This document shows, piece by piece, positions 22,050 through 35,437 of a DNA stretch of 64,000 bases (position 1 is the stretch's first letter; every line of letters starts with the position of its first letter). The stretch comes from Niebla homalea (Eukaryota > Ascomycota > Lecanoromycetes > Lecanorales > Ramalinaceae). Both the position numbers and the translations under genes were made by a program. The notes below the pieces were generated by a model, which had not been told where the DNA came from, did not search any database, and saw only the letters and a list, made by a program, of their open reading frames with translations. The stretch spans positions 806,001 through 870,000 of the forward strand of contig JAHGAU010000016.1 of NCBI GenBank assembly GCA_019925105.1, given 5' to 3'.

Positions 22050-24249
22050 TTAGAGCAAACTTCTGATTCGCAGGGATAGCTATGGCGATTACGTTAGCAT
22101 AAATTCGAGCAAAGGCGCTCAAAGCGTGCAAGTAGGAGCAGTCAATCACAGTGACATGTAAGGTGCTAAGAGACATCCAGATCCTATATAAGGGGGTGCA
22201 AACTTACTTGTGAAGCCCAATTGTATGACAGTAGCTCTGCAAGTGATAATGCTGCCTTGTCCTCTTGTTGAACCTTCACAAGCAAGGATTGGAAGGGCTG
22301 GCAGATTGAAAAGTAGAGGTGAGGATCGAGAGTGAGATTGTGGGGATAGGAAGTCCTCAAAGTTGTTTAGGAGTAGGCAAGTAGCAGATGAGTAGTAGAG
22401 TCTTTTATTATACGATCTCACGCCGCGGAAAGCCTGGCGTGAATGTATGTGAAAGTTTGCTCGTCTAGAAATACTTGTCGATGAATGCTCTAAATCGGGG
22501 GCACTCAAGGTAGTAATGGAGAATTTCACTGACAATAAAGTTCAAGACGATGCAAATTGTGAATAGAATGAGGTTCCAATCTACAGGGGCATCAGCATCG
22601 GCTCTGCCCCGTGGAGGCATGATTGCAATGTAGAAGGGTGAGTAGAGATGATGACTTGATTCTCAAGAGGACAAGGGGAAGCCTCTCTTTTATGGACGAG
22701 ACGAGAGCTGATTGTAGTCCACCTCTACGCTTTGATCTCTTGATGTTGTTAATTCACATGAACAACTCTGATTACAGCTACCCTATCACTGCCCTTAGTG
22801 CCCTTTCAAAGAGCAAATTTCCCATCAATTTCGCGCTAGTCACTACTCTCGCTGATGAGCGGTGAGGAAAATATGACAGACAAACATGGAAAGTACCTCT
22901 CAGCATTGCTACTGGCCAATTCGAATTCTCTGCAGTGTCTTCGAACGAAACCGGAGCTCGAAAACGGCGCTAGTGAGCACACCCAAGCTTGTGAATGTGA
23001 TATCACTTGGAATACCGCAATTTTACCCGCAAAATTCCGAAGCAAGCATCATTAAAATCATCATGGCGTGGTGCACCGCGTTGAAAACAGCATCAGAAAT
23101 GAAGCTAACATATCATTGCGCTCCTTGATCTCTAATGAGTCCATCCTGTAGAAAATATAGAAAAAAGGGGAGCTCTGCAAATTTGCGACCTTGATACCGC
23201 AGACCCGATTCTTCGTGCTCGCAAGACAATACTATTCCAACTTCCTCTCCTTTGTGAATGGCGTTTTCCACTGTTTGCGAATCAGCGGTGAGAAATCCTT
23301 ATCTATCAAACAGTGTATTCGTAAACTTAACAGCTTCCGCACCGACCATGTGAAGCCCACAGCACGAGCTTTCTCGGGACATCGAATCGAGCCGTTTGCC
23401 GCCCCATCAGCAAATATGACATTGACTAGCGTGTCATGTCAGATGCCGAACATCGGAAGCAGAGGATTGGGCAAGCAGATGCGTGGATTTGAGAGCCAAT
23501 AGGATGCTTTTGGGCTTTGGAGGCTGGAAGTAAGGATTCGAGGGTTTGAGAGCAAATAGGCAGAGATCGTGCTCGGGGAATGGGAACGGCCCGCTTTAAA
23601 ACAAGCCCGCTGCTCTTGTGAGTGGACTTGACGAACTTGGGAAATGTGTCCGAGATGTTGCGCATTGAGTATTGAGTGCAGCGAATATTTAGATTCTCAT
23701 AGCAGAAAAAATATGAAGCCTTGTTGCTGCCACAGAATCGGAAAACAGGGGTCAAAGTCCTCTGCTGTGTTAGACTCCCTTGATTGGCACCCGGAGTCGT
23801 GTGGCTCGTCCGTCAGCGATGAGCACTCGTATACAAGATTCTAGAAAATGATTGCGACGGGCATTGCAAGCAAGTGCATACTCTCAAATGTGCAGACGTC
23901 AATGATTATTATTGCGCTGCGACAGCTGTCTCCGCCCTATCTGCTGTCTTTTCAGTCTCTCCTGTTGCTCCACTCTCCGCCATCCCTGCCATCTCACGAA
24001 AGTGCTTAAACGCGTGTTTGAAGTGTGCAGGTACATGACTGTACCGAGAAAGAGAGTAAGGCACGCAAAGCATGCGAACGATCGACAGTGTAGTCTTCCA
24101 CCTTCCACCACATCTATCTTCCCATTTCCACGAGCGAATGACTGTAGGTAGCCATTGTTGCCGCATTCTCAAACTAACAAAAGAGAAACAAAGTTTGTCA
24201 GTAAAGATGCTGGATCAGATTGGGAAGAATTGGATAGTACTTACTGCAT
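22050..24249. other. Gene-poor tract, no gene recognised
   Basis: About 2.2 kb. Short frames on both strands lack domains. The left end should hold the promoter of the SANT-like gene at 20873-22049. Base composition is normal. Confidence 0.45.
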
Positions 24250-25284
24250 TCACATCTCCATTGTGTCCACGAAGCCATCGCTAGCGGACCATCCCTCCTG
24301 ACCGGAAGATTCTTGCTCTGACGAATATCCGCCTTCGTTGGAACTATCGTAGTCTTCTGCATAGGAACATCCGCTTTCGTCCGAATTGTCGGAGTCTTCT
24401 TCAGAGGAAGTCTCGGTTGGCGTGAGTATTTTTGCGAAGGGAACGCGAGGTGCTGGTCCGCGCTTCTTTTGAGCTTTAGTACGGTTGCGTCCAGTGGGGA
24501 CGGGTCCGCGTTTCTTTTGAATCTTGGTATGGGTGCGTTCACTACGAAGAATGGGGCGTGCAGCCTGCTCAGAGACACGAGCAGCCTGAGCGGCTTTGTA
24601 GATGACGTGAAGGCGGTCGTGCACATCACAGGCCTCTAGATGCAGCTGATCAAGCAAGTAGGACGTCAGTACTGAAACACAATTTTCAATATGGTGAAGA
24701 GCAGAAGTCATAGTTCTGCGATCGGGAAATAGTCAATGAGCTTACCAAGCGTGACATCACCTCACTGTCGACAGAACGCATATTATTCTGAAGCAGCACT
24801 CCAAGGACTGCCGCATCCGACTTGCCGGTCGCTACTCAGGCGTTAGAAAAGATATAAGGCACGTTTAGAGTTTCTTACGATCATTCCAGGACATTTGAAC
24901 ATGATCGTCTTCATTCAAGCGAACCCAATGCTGACGGGACCATGGGTCAAGGCCTGCCACATGTTCCCACTCGTTGGTCAAGTCTGTAAGAACACTTAGC
25001 AGACAGATTTCGGCCCTCAATGACGTGAACTTACCGCTTAGGTCGAAACTATCGTCCTGTCTACCACCTGGGATAGGGATTGGCTGGGTAGGGTTCAGAT
25101 CTAGAGGGCTTATGGCTTCAGTGCGAGTGAAATTGATGCGTTCACGAGCAAAGGCCGTGTCCGCAGTGGCATGGGGAAAGCTATCTTTCCAAGGACGTTC
25201 ATCAGATTCATGGCCACTATCGTTGTACTCATCAGCCGTATGAAAGCTAAAGTAGCCTGGAGAGTCAGGCGGCGTGAGAGACAT
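24250..25284 (-). CDS. Four-exon gene, basic/acidic nuclear-looking unknown
   Basis: Exons on the minus strand: 25035-25284, 24879-24983, 24746-24831 and 24250-24645, 278 residues. Donors are GTAAGT, GTAAGA and GTAAGC. The last intron uses a TACTGACG branch point and a GATCAG acceptor, which keeps the frame; a nearer CAG would run into a stop. The protein starts MSLTPPDSPGYFSFHTADEY. It carries WEHVAGLDPWSRQHWVRL and a DAAVLGVLLQNNM helix. It has two copies of a basic, AT-hook-like segment (T-K-x-Q-K-K-R-G-P), and ends in a long Ser/Glu/Asp-rich acidic tail. I recognise no family. The basic repeats plus acidic tail suggest a nuclear role, but that is only inference. No known-function neighbour helps. 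Confidence 0.62.
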
Positions 25285-28200
25285 TTCGGACGATGTTGAG
25301 AATGTTGCAAGTAGATGTCAGAAAGAATGTGAAGAAGATTATGAATTGTAGAGAGAATGAAAAGTGTAAGGTTCTGAGCAGCTAGCTTTATGGGTAGCAA
25401 ACAAATCGGCCGTGACACAGGAAAGTCAATGACCTAACGTGAGGGGCTTTCAGAGTGAAGATACAAAATGTTCCAGTACTTTAGAACAGAACACAGTAAA
25501 CAATTCACCGGAGGGTTTTCAAACATGATTCTGAATACGAAAGTTACCTAGCCGCGATGTTTTTCATGACACCACTTTAGAACACTTGTTGCTCCCTAGC
25601 AACGTCCGGATAGGCATGATGGGCCCGCAAGCCTCGTAATCGTGCGCCATCTCGAATTGCTATTGTCATATGTGTGAGCCCACAATCTGATTTTGGGGTG
25701 CGCGTTACCGTTTAAGACATAAATTGGATCTTGTCAAAATATGTGAAAAGTCACGGAGCCAGAGATGAAGAAGACGTTGAGATTACCAAATATATCTAAG
25801 CGTAAGATTGCGTAAGGCTGAGAAGACTTAGCTGCGCCAAGTCTTTACCCGCGCAGTTCAGGGGTAACGCCAGACCTGCTTCTGCCAGAGAGCGATCATT
25901 CAGCTTCCACCTATTATGAGATTGTTTCACAATCCAAGCGCGTTGATCGAGCGTCTCCTCAAGCAATCAGCGTAATGCTTCGTCCGATTGTCCTTACCGA
26001 CTCCAGTAGCATAATACTTCGCCATTGCACGGCTAGACATGCTGGTCCGCAATAACCTAAAGAGACTCGGTCGATGCGATAAGTGGAGCTAGCGTAGGTA
26101 GAAAGTTGGCTCGCACCATATGCAAGAGTTCCCATCCTCGACTCCAAACATGCCACTCCATGGTAGATGTTCCGTAATGAGAGATCAAGGGCGACCGTTT
26201 CTTTCTGAACATCTTCGCCTAACCCCTTTCAACCACTGACAACATCTTTCTCAAATGATATTCAAAGATACTAGGTTTAGCGCCAATCGCACAACGTCCG
26301 AAAAGGAGCTACAAGATCGAGTGAGAACGATCGTCTTCTTCGAATACGAGACTGGGTATGCTGATCCACAAATGCCGTTATTCGTGGTGTGCCTTCAAGA
26401 AGTGATGTGCTACATCCAATTCAAGTCCTGCAGAGCTGACACGGTTGGCACAAGTAATTTGCTGCTAGTCCTTCTTTTTCATCGCTGAGCAAGCTACATC
26501 GTCGTCACTCGATAGATGGCAAAAGTGATATTCCGGTTACCGAGCCGGCTGGCTTTTACTGCGCAAGTCATACAGCATCGAGCAAAGCAGCACAGCGGCT
26601 CAGTTCGTGTTTAAGTGCAAGGTGAGACATCTCAAAGCGCTACGTAGGCTCCAATTGGCCGGAACAGGTTGGAGATAGCGGACATCTTGATTAAAGAGGT
26701 TTTGTATGCCCTACGGATGCCACTCATCCTCTTGCCAAGATCAGACCCAAGAAGTCAGGTATTCAAGAAATCTAACGATACACCCAGGAGGACAATCAAC
26801 GCATTTTTGTCGAACTGATTGATTGAACGAGTCTTATGTTTAGTCGCCACGGATGTTCCCTGCAAGAGGTTGGCACTATCCAAGGCCTCTGTTTGTTGAC
26901 TGTGAAGGCCTCTGGTAACTTTGAAACCACTCTGACAGTCACAGAACATGGTACAGAGCTCCAGAACTGTCGGCGTGGTATTGTTTCGCTGGCGGCGTAA
27001 TGGAGGATAATTACGAAAAAACAGGGCCATAGAATCTTCCGGATTACTATCTATGTGATGTTACGGTCTCATTTGCCGTTGGCTTGGTTAGGACTAGTGC
27101 TATCACAGTACCATTGTTGCCTACAGTGCACTGCCGAGTTACCAGTCCCTGCTATCTGGAACTGCTTTGAGATCTCATTGGCTGAGAATTTCCAATTAAT
27201 AATAATATTTGCAGCAATTGTGGCCTTACACATGCCTGGATATCTTTACTGGATGCGAGATAATTGACGGATGGAGATAGCCAGGTAGTACAATGATGAC
27301 ATTCATATCCAACATCTTCAATGTTATCAATTGGGCGGTTGAGCCTGCAACGGCCGTGTCTTCCCAAGAGATCCCAACACTTATTTTACCACGACGATAT
27401 CTCTCGGAATGTGTCCCTTCGTTCAACCATGCCCTTTCGCGATCCTATCCATAACGCCAACTCAAGCCCTTGCTACATTTTCAGTAGCCTGAGGCGGAAG
27501 AAAAGGGCCTTGCATTTCGCCTCCCTGCCAGCACCGATTTGACAGCATCTTGTAGCCAAAAAATACTCCAAGAAAGCCCACATGAAGACCCTCAACCTTA
27601 CAGACAAACCTCTGGCTTGTGCTTACCAACCAAGTCAATTACATTATCCACATCCGCCAACAGCAGGATCTACGTTTTCCCCCTCCTTCTTGTGGCCAGA
27701 CCACTAGCTTTTCCACTAGGTCTCTCACGGCACAAGTTCGAAGAGTATGAAGTAAGCTTCTATCTGAAATTTCAACAACAAGACATGGGCATCACTAATC
27801 CACACCATGAAATGTGATCATCCATGCTAACCCGTGGGGCTGCAGCAAGACCTACCTATTCGGGCACGCCAAATCAAACGGCCCACTCTACCCTTACCAG
27901 TTGGCACAACGAATGCCACGCGACCATCGCACCAGTGTTTGAAATATCCTCTAGCCCTTGTTCGACCCGTCAAGAGTTGCAAGGTCTTCGAGGAAAGGCA
28001 TCTTATCCGATCTGGCAGGAACGCTTCTCTTGAAGAGCCAAAGAACGCCTTCTTTGGATTCTGTGTACAATCACAACTATACTCGTGCCGAGAAGAAGGC
28101 CACGTAGGCTTCTTTCTGTTGGCACAGCGTGCTGCACGATCGCAATGCGTACTCGAGATCAACCTCAGCCATGTTTCGAAATGTCGACTCCTCTGCTCCA

Positions 28201-31200
28201 CCAAGGAGATACACATCAAGCACTTGGTCATTACTGGTTTCTGCGCAAGACAAGTTCTTCACAACAAACGACGACCCCTTCCTCACTCACCCCAACATCA
28301 AGCGCAGAATGCCGCTCTAGTGAGCCTGAACATCGACCTCTCGAGACCAGGGAACCATTAAGCCACAGGAACACTCCCCAGAGCCAGCTTGAAAATCAAG
28401 AATGGACAGAGATCCACTTCCACACCTACGGGGCAGCAGAGGCGCGGGTAGTCGCAATCATACCTGGTGTAATATGGACAAAAGCTGGGTACTAGGCTGG
28501 GCAGGAGCTCCTCCCAGCAATGATAAGTATGGACGGCTGAGACCTACACCCCAGGAAGCCGCGCGTAATGGCTGTGGATAAGTCTCAAGCTCAAGGTGCC
28601 AGGCAGTGGACAACAACCTTGCATGTTTTCTCGACTACATATCGAGAAGCGAAGAAAGCCTTTGGGAAGAGGACGAAGCCACGCGGGCAGACGGAAGGTA
28701 ATAAGACGGCGTCTTGCCTTGAGAAAATGAGGCAGAACATGGAAATATAATCGCTCAAGGGCACGCTTGGGGAGAAGAAGATCCAGACGTAATTTCGAGC
28801 GGCGAGGCTTTCGGTGGCGTTGACCTTGCTAGCGAAAGAGAGCGATGGGATTGATCTGCACCGGTATGATGGGTATACTTTGTTGGAATGACAATTGGTA
28901 CTTGCAAGAGGGCGAGCGGGAGTCAAAGACAGTCATGGTGGATCATTCAGGTGCGACGAGACAACGGCAACGGGCATCTGTTTAATTTATGTACAGTAGG
29001 CGAAATGAACGATTCATGTTTTTATTACGATCGTAGCATGGTTCACAGGCCACCACCCTTATAGTATCACTGCTCTTCCTGCCAGAACTCTGACTTGCTT
29101 CCAACCGCTTAGCATGAGCGAAAAATCATAGCGGAGCGCTGTTCTTCAAAGAAGACTCGATCAAACTTCTTTGCCCCACGACCCATAAAATATCCCTTGA
29201 AATTCGATTGGTCCAATGGCGTTGGAATCCCTTTGGTGATATCCTATGCAGCACCTCTCGAGCTGAAGCAGATGGTATCCCTACTTGTGGGGTGGAGCAC
29301 TGCAAGCACTTTCATTAAAGCAGAAATGATTGAGAAATTACCGGCGTATTCTGGAGGTGGCCCGTGTCTGGTAGAGAGCATGGGGCAGCTCTAGTATGGG
29401 GGTATCCCCGAAGTATCGAAAGACTAGGGCCGGTAAGGCTGTCGAGACGAATGCTCATGTCCCCGACAGTAATCCTCATTTAAGCTGTAGAGAGAATTTC
29501 CCTGCCCACTGCTTGGCAGATGGGAGATCTAGAACAAACCCTCATAGTGAATTCTCCATCATAGCAGCATCGTGTCCATGGTACCTGCTTCAGGGAGCAG
29601 CGCTTGTCTTAATCGTTCGAAATGACGTGCTGAATGGCGAAGGTACGTCTTGCGGATTGGTAGCAGAGATCTAGTACCTGTCGTTCGAGTTGCTCAGTAG
29701 AGCGAGCGCCAGCAAGACGTCCTGAACCACGACTTTTCTGTCTTCTCCAATTTCCTCCCACCTCTTGATATTTTTTCTTTTCATCCAGAACCCCCCTATC
29801 AAAGTTCGGACCATGCAAATATCAACATATTGTTGACGCTGTCGGAGGAATGTGCAAAGGCACAATCATTGAGAGAACCTCATTACGAACCATAGCTAGC
29901 GCCTCTTGCTGTCGAAATTTCTCCTGATTCCTACCTTACGTTGCAGGATGAGAGCTCGAACAAGGCCAGATGTGATTTCGAGTGCTGGCAGGGTTGCCGT
30001 TCAGTTGAAGAGACTGATCCTCGAATTATGTACGAAGGAGTGATTTGGAGCGGGTTGCTGCAGTTCGATACCATGAGTCTACGCCGTATCATATCTTTTA
30101 TTTCTTGTATCTTGAAAGGCGTGAATAGGGTGCCCATTGAGCAGGCGTTCTGGGTGCGGGAGCAGGCATGCTTAGGTGCCATGGCTGGTTTTATGAATCG
30201 TGCCCCTTCGCCTCAAAAGCTAGATTGACAGCAAGAGGATTTGGTAAGTCTTTGACTATGGAATTATCCACGCTAGACACCTGTCACTCACGAAGATCAA
30301 TCTGCTGCTAAGGAATGGGGGCGAGGGGTTCTTCGGAGAACAAGACTATGGCTCGTTTCAAGGGTACTGTCCTTCTCTCAACAGCATCATCAATCCTGGC
30401 ATGATCTGAAGTCACTCGGTCATAAGACCAAGGACCTCAGCTTGAAGTGCTTGAAAAGGACCTCAACTAGATGCCACCAGGTCCCATCAATGTATTCTAA
30501 AGCAGCGATCGAGATGAGACTTTGAGAAGTGAGTAATCGGGTAACAGGTAGAGGACAGAGAGGGGACTCAATGCCGATGTACCTAGCAACCTGCTCATCG
30601 GTATAAACATTCCCATATCATGATCGAAGCAGTGCTCGATTCGAGAAGGCATTCTCCTAACTTCTAGTCATTAAGAACGAATACCATCGTCTTTCTTAAC
30701 GAATTGGTCTCTCAACCGAGCCTGAAGGTCGGTACTGGTCACCGCGACGGGCCAACGTGGTTCTAGAATCACTGATGGTCAATGAGTGAAGCTCCTCGCT
30801 GTTGTCACGGCCTAGCATTCGATCCTCACATTCTCCCCGCTTCAGGACGGGTGCGAGACTGATTGGGCTCATGTGTAAAGACAATTGGCCCATGTAGAGA
30901 GATGTCTGAACCCTCATGATCATTCCAGGGGTAGAATAAAATGACCAGGCTGGTGGAACACGTAATGCAACGGCCGCCATCGCGGAAGGCTAGCTGAGCT
31001 GAACTTTCCAAAGACATCGTCATCATTGCGCCCGTGTCATCGAATCTGAGACCGAAAGAGGGAAAATTGAACGTTCGCCTTCGGTAACCATCGCTCAGGG
31101 GGTCTGAACTCCTTCATTCAGCTTGGGTCGATAATGGTCTCCCAACGCCCTTGGCTTATTTATATGTCCACCATGTAACCAATGCTCCTTCCTGTTTTGG

Positions 31201-32188
31201 CGAAACAAAGCTGATCCTGCCGTCGCAAATAAGAGAACTCCCAATTTCGAAGATCGCTCGTGTTGGACATGACTGAGCTGTCATCCATGTCAGGAGATTG
31301 TAGAAATGTGCCATTCTGCAAGCATGAGTGGCTTGAGCCGACGGATTGAAACGGCTTTTCTCGGATCGTGCGCTTACTTTGTAGATAGCAGTATCATCGA
31401 TCACCATCCTCTGTCCCTGGTTGCGTACATCGAGCGGTCAAAATCCATGGTGCTGAGTTTTCTCGATCGATACTTCGTCCTCATCATTGTAGGGTCGCCG
31501 AAGTATACCAGAGCCATTCAATTCCTTGTTCTTGAAGCTGTAAGTCGATCAGTGGCATGCAACGAGCTCTTTACTGTCGAAATGCTCTTGCACGCGCTCC
31601 TTGGCTCTCTTGGTTGTCTCTGTCCTTCGCTGGTGAACATTCTTGACATTAAATAGGAAGAATAAGTACAAACGAGAAGGTCCTGAAAAGACTGCTCTGT
31701 TCATCTGCTGGAGTATTTGTAAGGATTGTGTACCATTGCATGGATCAAGACGTAAGAAAGACATGATCCTCATTAGTCGTATCATCGGGGAGGGCTTGGG
31801 GGAGGCTCCGAGCGGAGTCCCGTTCCGCCTGTGTTGTGTTTCATTTTTTCTCCCAAGGTCGCTTCAAAAGACCACAAACATTGCAAACCGAGAATCTGAA
31901 GCAAGATAACGTCAACCAGCAGTCCGCTACTGATATCGATTTCATACGGTCTCCTGAACGCTCCAAAGCTGCTTATCATCTTATTCGTCCAATTGGCCCT
32001 CCCCAAAAGCGCCTCTCACAAGCTCACCCTTGCTCAGCAGACAACGCAACATCACACCTCCAATCTCTTACTCATCAAGATATCACCGCATTCTTAGGCG
32101 CCGCGGGACTCTAAGAAGCAGAGAAACGTACAAACCCAGCTGACTGAGAAATTTACGGCAGTCTTGCGCAAGACTTGACTCTGTAAAG
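25285..32188. other. Long gene-poor tract with weak coding candidates
   Basis: About 6.9 kb without a recognisable gene. Two stretches look slightly protein-like: a + frame from an ATG at about 28145 to 28495 (MRTRDQPQPCFEMSTPLLHQ...) and a + frame 31836-32114 that could be a last exon (...FIRSPERSKAAYHLIRPIG..., preceded by a TTTTTTCTCCCAAG acceptor-like site). Neither has a domain or a convincing start. Base composition is ordinary, so RIP is not the reason for the lack of genes. Confidence 0.4.
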
Positions 32189-32956
32189 ATGAAATATTCT
32201 CAATACACATTTGATCCTATTCCCCAGCTGCCCCAGAAACACATTTATCATGCGCCTTCGTGTCACTTGGCCTTTGTGCCAACGAGGCACCAGCCCACAG
32301 AGATAACTTGCCAATGTTATCTGACACGAGAAGATGTCTCCTCGGCCCTAGATGACGTCGGAAGGTGGAACGACGTACAGGATCAACGCCTACATAAAGT
32401 AGCAAGACGGGCAGAAGCATACGGCCATGATCGATCACCCTGGGCGTCTCTAAATCAACGTATCCAAGACCGTGGGCGTACGCAGGAGAAGTGCCGGTGA
32501 GTGACAATACGGCCTTGCGTTACACAAGCTTTGCTGACGAACCTGTCCGCTAGTAAAAGGTATCTGCTTCTTCTCCAGCCAACATTTGCGCAGATAAACG
32601 CCCAACACATCCCAAACAGGATTAGGAAACGAGCCGCCCGCCCAAAAGGGGCTCTGAAAGGATATCCACAGGCCCATGGCGAGCAGCCCAGTCAGGAGCA
32701 GACGGGCACTGGTCCTACTTATCCCGACCAAGCTGGCGTCTATCAAGGGTACGATGATGCGCAGCAGAGCCATCAATGGGGGAGTGGGGCCTCGCCCTAC
32801 GGATGGCCACCTTCAGGCTCAACAGCCAGCCAAGCCCAGAACCCCAATCAGGGGTTGCCGGTGGTCCCAGGGAACGTGAACGCACAGTGTATAGATCCTC
32901 GGTTACTTGCCTTTGACTCTCAGCACCATGATGGGAACCAGACGAGGGGCTCCTAG
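32189..32956 (+). CDS. Myb-like DNA-binding-domain protein, two exons
   Basis: Exons 32189-32496 and 32554-32956 (donor GTGAGT, acceptor CGCTAG), 236 residues. Joining the exons completes a Myb/SANT-type module at about residues 45-120: LTREDVSSALDDVGRWNDVQ, SPWASLNQRIQDR, then RTQEKCRKRYLLLL, i.e. spaced tryptophans and the basic R.. .CR.RY end of a third helix. A basic RIRKRAARPKGALKG segment follows (possible nuclear localisation), and the C-terminal half is Gln/Gly/Pro-rich and probably disordered. Likely a nuclear DNA-binding regulator; target unknown. A short hairpin (ACGGA-CGAGC-TCCGT) begins at the base after the stop codon. Confidence 0.7.
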
Positions 32957-35437
32957 ACGGACGAGCTCCGTGTTGATGACTTTTACACTCAAGAGATATC
33001 TTTGTGCTAGATTCGAGATTTCTGTACTATGAATTGTTTGTACGTGATTGTTGAAGCAGGTTCTACAGCAGAGGTGGATATGTTGTCGTCTTTGCTTCCC
33101 ATGGAGAAGGAAGCGTGAAGCAGCACCTTTTTAATTTTCAAAACAGAGGCAACAGAGCGAGAAGGCTCCGGACCAGGGTAGTAATGTTTGGCTTTGTTAG
33201 TCAAAAGGATGGCCAGTCAGTTTGTTATTATCCATAGACTCTTGAGGATCAATCTTCAAACGATGGAGCAGTAGAACTGAAATCGCAGGAAGCAATTAAT
33301 TGCAAGAATACACAAGAAGAAGGATGGCATCAAAAGGCCAAATGTCCCACTAGAAATGTCCACATAGATCTAATCATATACAAAAGTGCACTATTGAGGT
33401 AGATTCTGTCCCATCTAACGTTTAGAAATATGCCAATTCAATTTCTCACCTGCTATAAAGACTTCAGAATGACTACTAATAGAGAATCAGTATTTGTACT
33501 CATTTCCTTCTCGCTCTGCTGCATTAATAACCCGGTTTTCAAAGGGATTTTCAAGCATATAAGAATCGGCCGGTAAAAGGGAATGACATTGTAGGACCGA
33601 TCACGACCGTCAATAGTGGCTGGCTAGGGGGACTATTGAGAAAAATGAGGCTTGAGGTCCCGTGAGAGACATATAACCATCGTGGAATCGTACAAGAGAT
33701 GGCGATCCCAACGTTTTAAAGCAATTGGGGAAGGCGTTTTCAAGCCAAATTAGGCAGGAGATGAGAAATTTGAGACTCGAGTCGAAAGGAGCACACCACC
33801 CTCGCCGGAACTAGCCATGACTGTGAAGCTCCTTACTGTCACGAGGAGTGACTACATACAAGTCCTTGCCGAACGAGGCTTTCTAACGTGCCAACCCCGG
33901 ACAAAGGAAATTCTGGGAGTCACAAAAAGCTCTGGAAGTCTTCCACATTCAGTAAATAGGCTGCAGCCCCTGTACGACCACAATGTTGACACCATACGCT
34001 CTCATAGGATCAAAACTCTTCGTCCCATTTGGCTTCCTTGTCGTATAACATCTCATCGTGGAACCTGCAATTGCGAGGCTCCACGACAGTGGCTTGCTGG
34101 GACGGTGTACTTCGAGGAGGGTTGGAAGTCGAAGTAGGATGCGCTCTGAACTATTCTCAGCACATTTTGTTGTTTTCATGGTCGGAGGCAGGTACATACT
34201 GTGATCCTTGGGTGTTCGCGTGCTGCTGGGAAGAATCATTACCCTACCCTCCCAGATTTTCTGGCTGCGAGGAGGGTACGGTGGTCTCTTCTTGTGGCAT
34301 CGTGTAAGGAGAAGTGGCTTAGGGATCTTGGACAGGACGGATGCTTGTTCAAAAGGTGGGATGACTTCTACCTGACCTGGATCGTTATGGAGAAATTTGG
34401 GAGAAAATTGAGTAGACAAGAAGCTCTTAGAAACAACAACACTCCGCGTCTGAAATTAGTCCCAGGCTCTAAAGGGGTCACGGGTTTAGGCCAGATTACG
34501 CTTTCTTCTACGACCGACGAAATTACGTTTCCATTGCAATAACCCTATCCTTCGACCTCCTTGCTCTGACAGGAGGAGTTTGATAGATGTAGAGCACGCA
34601 CTCTTGCGCTCTCTTGTTGGCTCAAAAGTTCCATGACCACGGATCCTGACTCCAAGGATCTCACTTTCTCTATTCTTCACGCTCATAGCTCTCCTTTGGC
34701 CTCATTTGGTTCTTTGCTCTTATTAAACATCTTGCCTCCAGCCTGAGGAAGGTTTCCTGCTCCATCTCCTGATTCTCAACAGGCGAAGCTATCTAGTAAA
34801 CGTCACTCCTGAAAGGTGTTTGACTTACATTAGCGTCTAAGGCTCGTCCTTGCTCCCGTCTGTCAAATGCCAGAGCCCCAACTATCGGGACCCATTGAAA
34901 CGTAAACAATCCTATCATCCCAATTTCCGCGCGTCCCTGATCCACACTAGCGTCCGAACCTTACTTTGTCTTGCCTTGGTCAAATCGTCACGGTGTAGTG
35001 ATGCCATTAAAAAAGGTGTCTTTTCAGGTGGTTTTTGAGGGTGTGAAAACGCTTCTCATGAGTTCCAGCATCTGGAGAGGTAATACAGTGACTTCAGGGC
35101 TTTGGATGAGGCGTTAAAGCTGATGAGAAGAATATCTGGATGAATTTGCTGCGATGTTAAAACAAGAGCTAATCCTTTGTGATCGCTGTAATGGCTGATG
35201 TTTGATATCTAGTTCCGCCATTAGCACGTGGAGTGATAGAATTGAAATGAGGACGTCCCAATTGGGCTCCATGGTAACTGGAATAGCTCGATACCCTTGT
35301 GGGTCTTGAAATAATGTCTGATAAGCCGTTAGTATAAGTAGAAGCGTAATTCCCACATTTGATATCCTGTGCAGAACGTTTGTAAACACATATTCCATCC
35401 AAACCAATCAACTTCACCACTCCCAACAATCGCTACA
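32957..35437. other. Gene-poor tract, no gene recognised
   Basis: About 2.5 kb. A 156-codon minus frame (33949-34419) and smaller + frames overlap it; none has a domain, a good start context or matching introns. The last 100 bases before 35438 should be the promoter of the next gene. Confidence 0.4.

Noticed and set aside
24640..24745. Nearer acceptor (GATCGCAG) for the last intron of the 24250-25284 gene
   Set aside because: It leads to an in-frame stop after nine codons; the more distal GATCAG with a TACTGACG branch point keeps the long frame.
27827..28361. Overlapping 134- and 175-codon frames on opposite strands
   Set aside because: Neither shows domains or splice support; mutual openness is likely chance in a stop-poor stretch.
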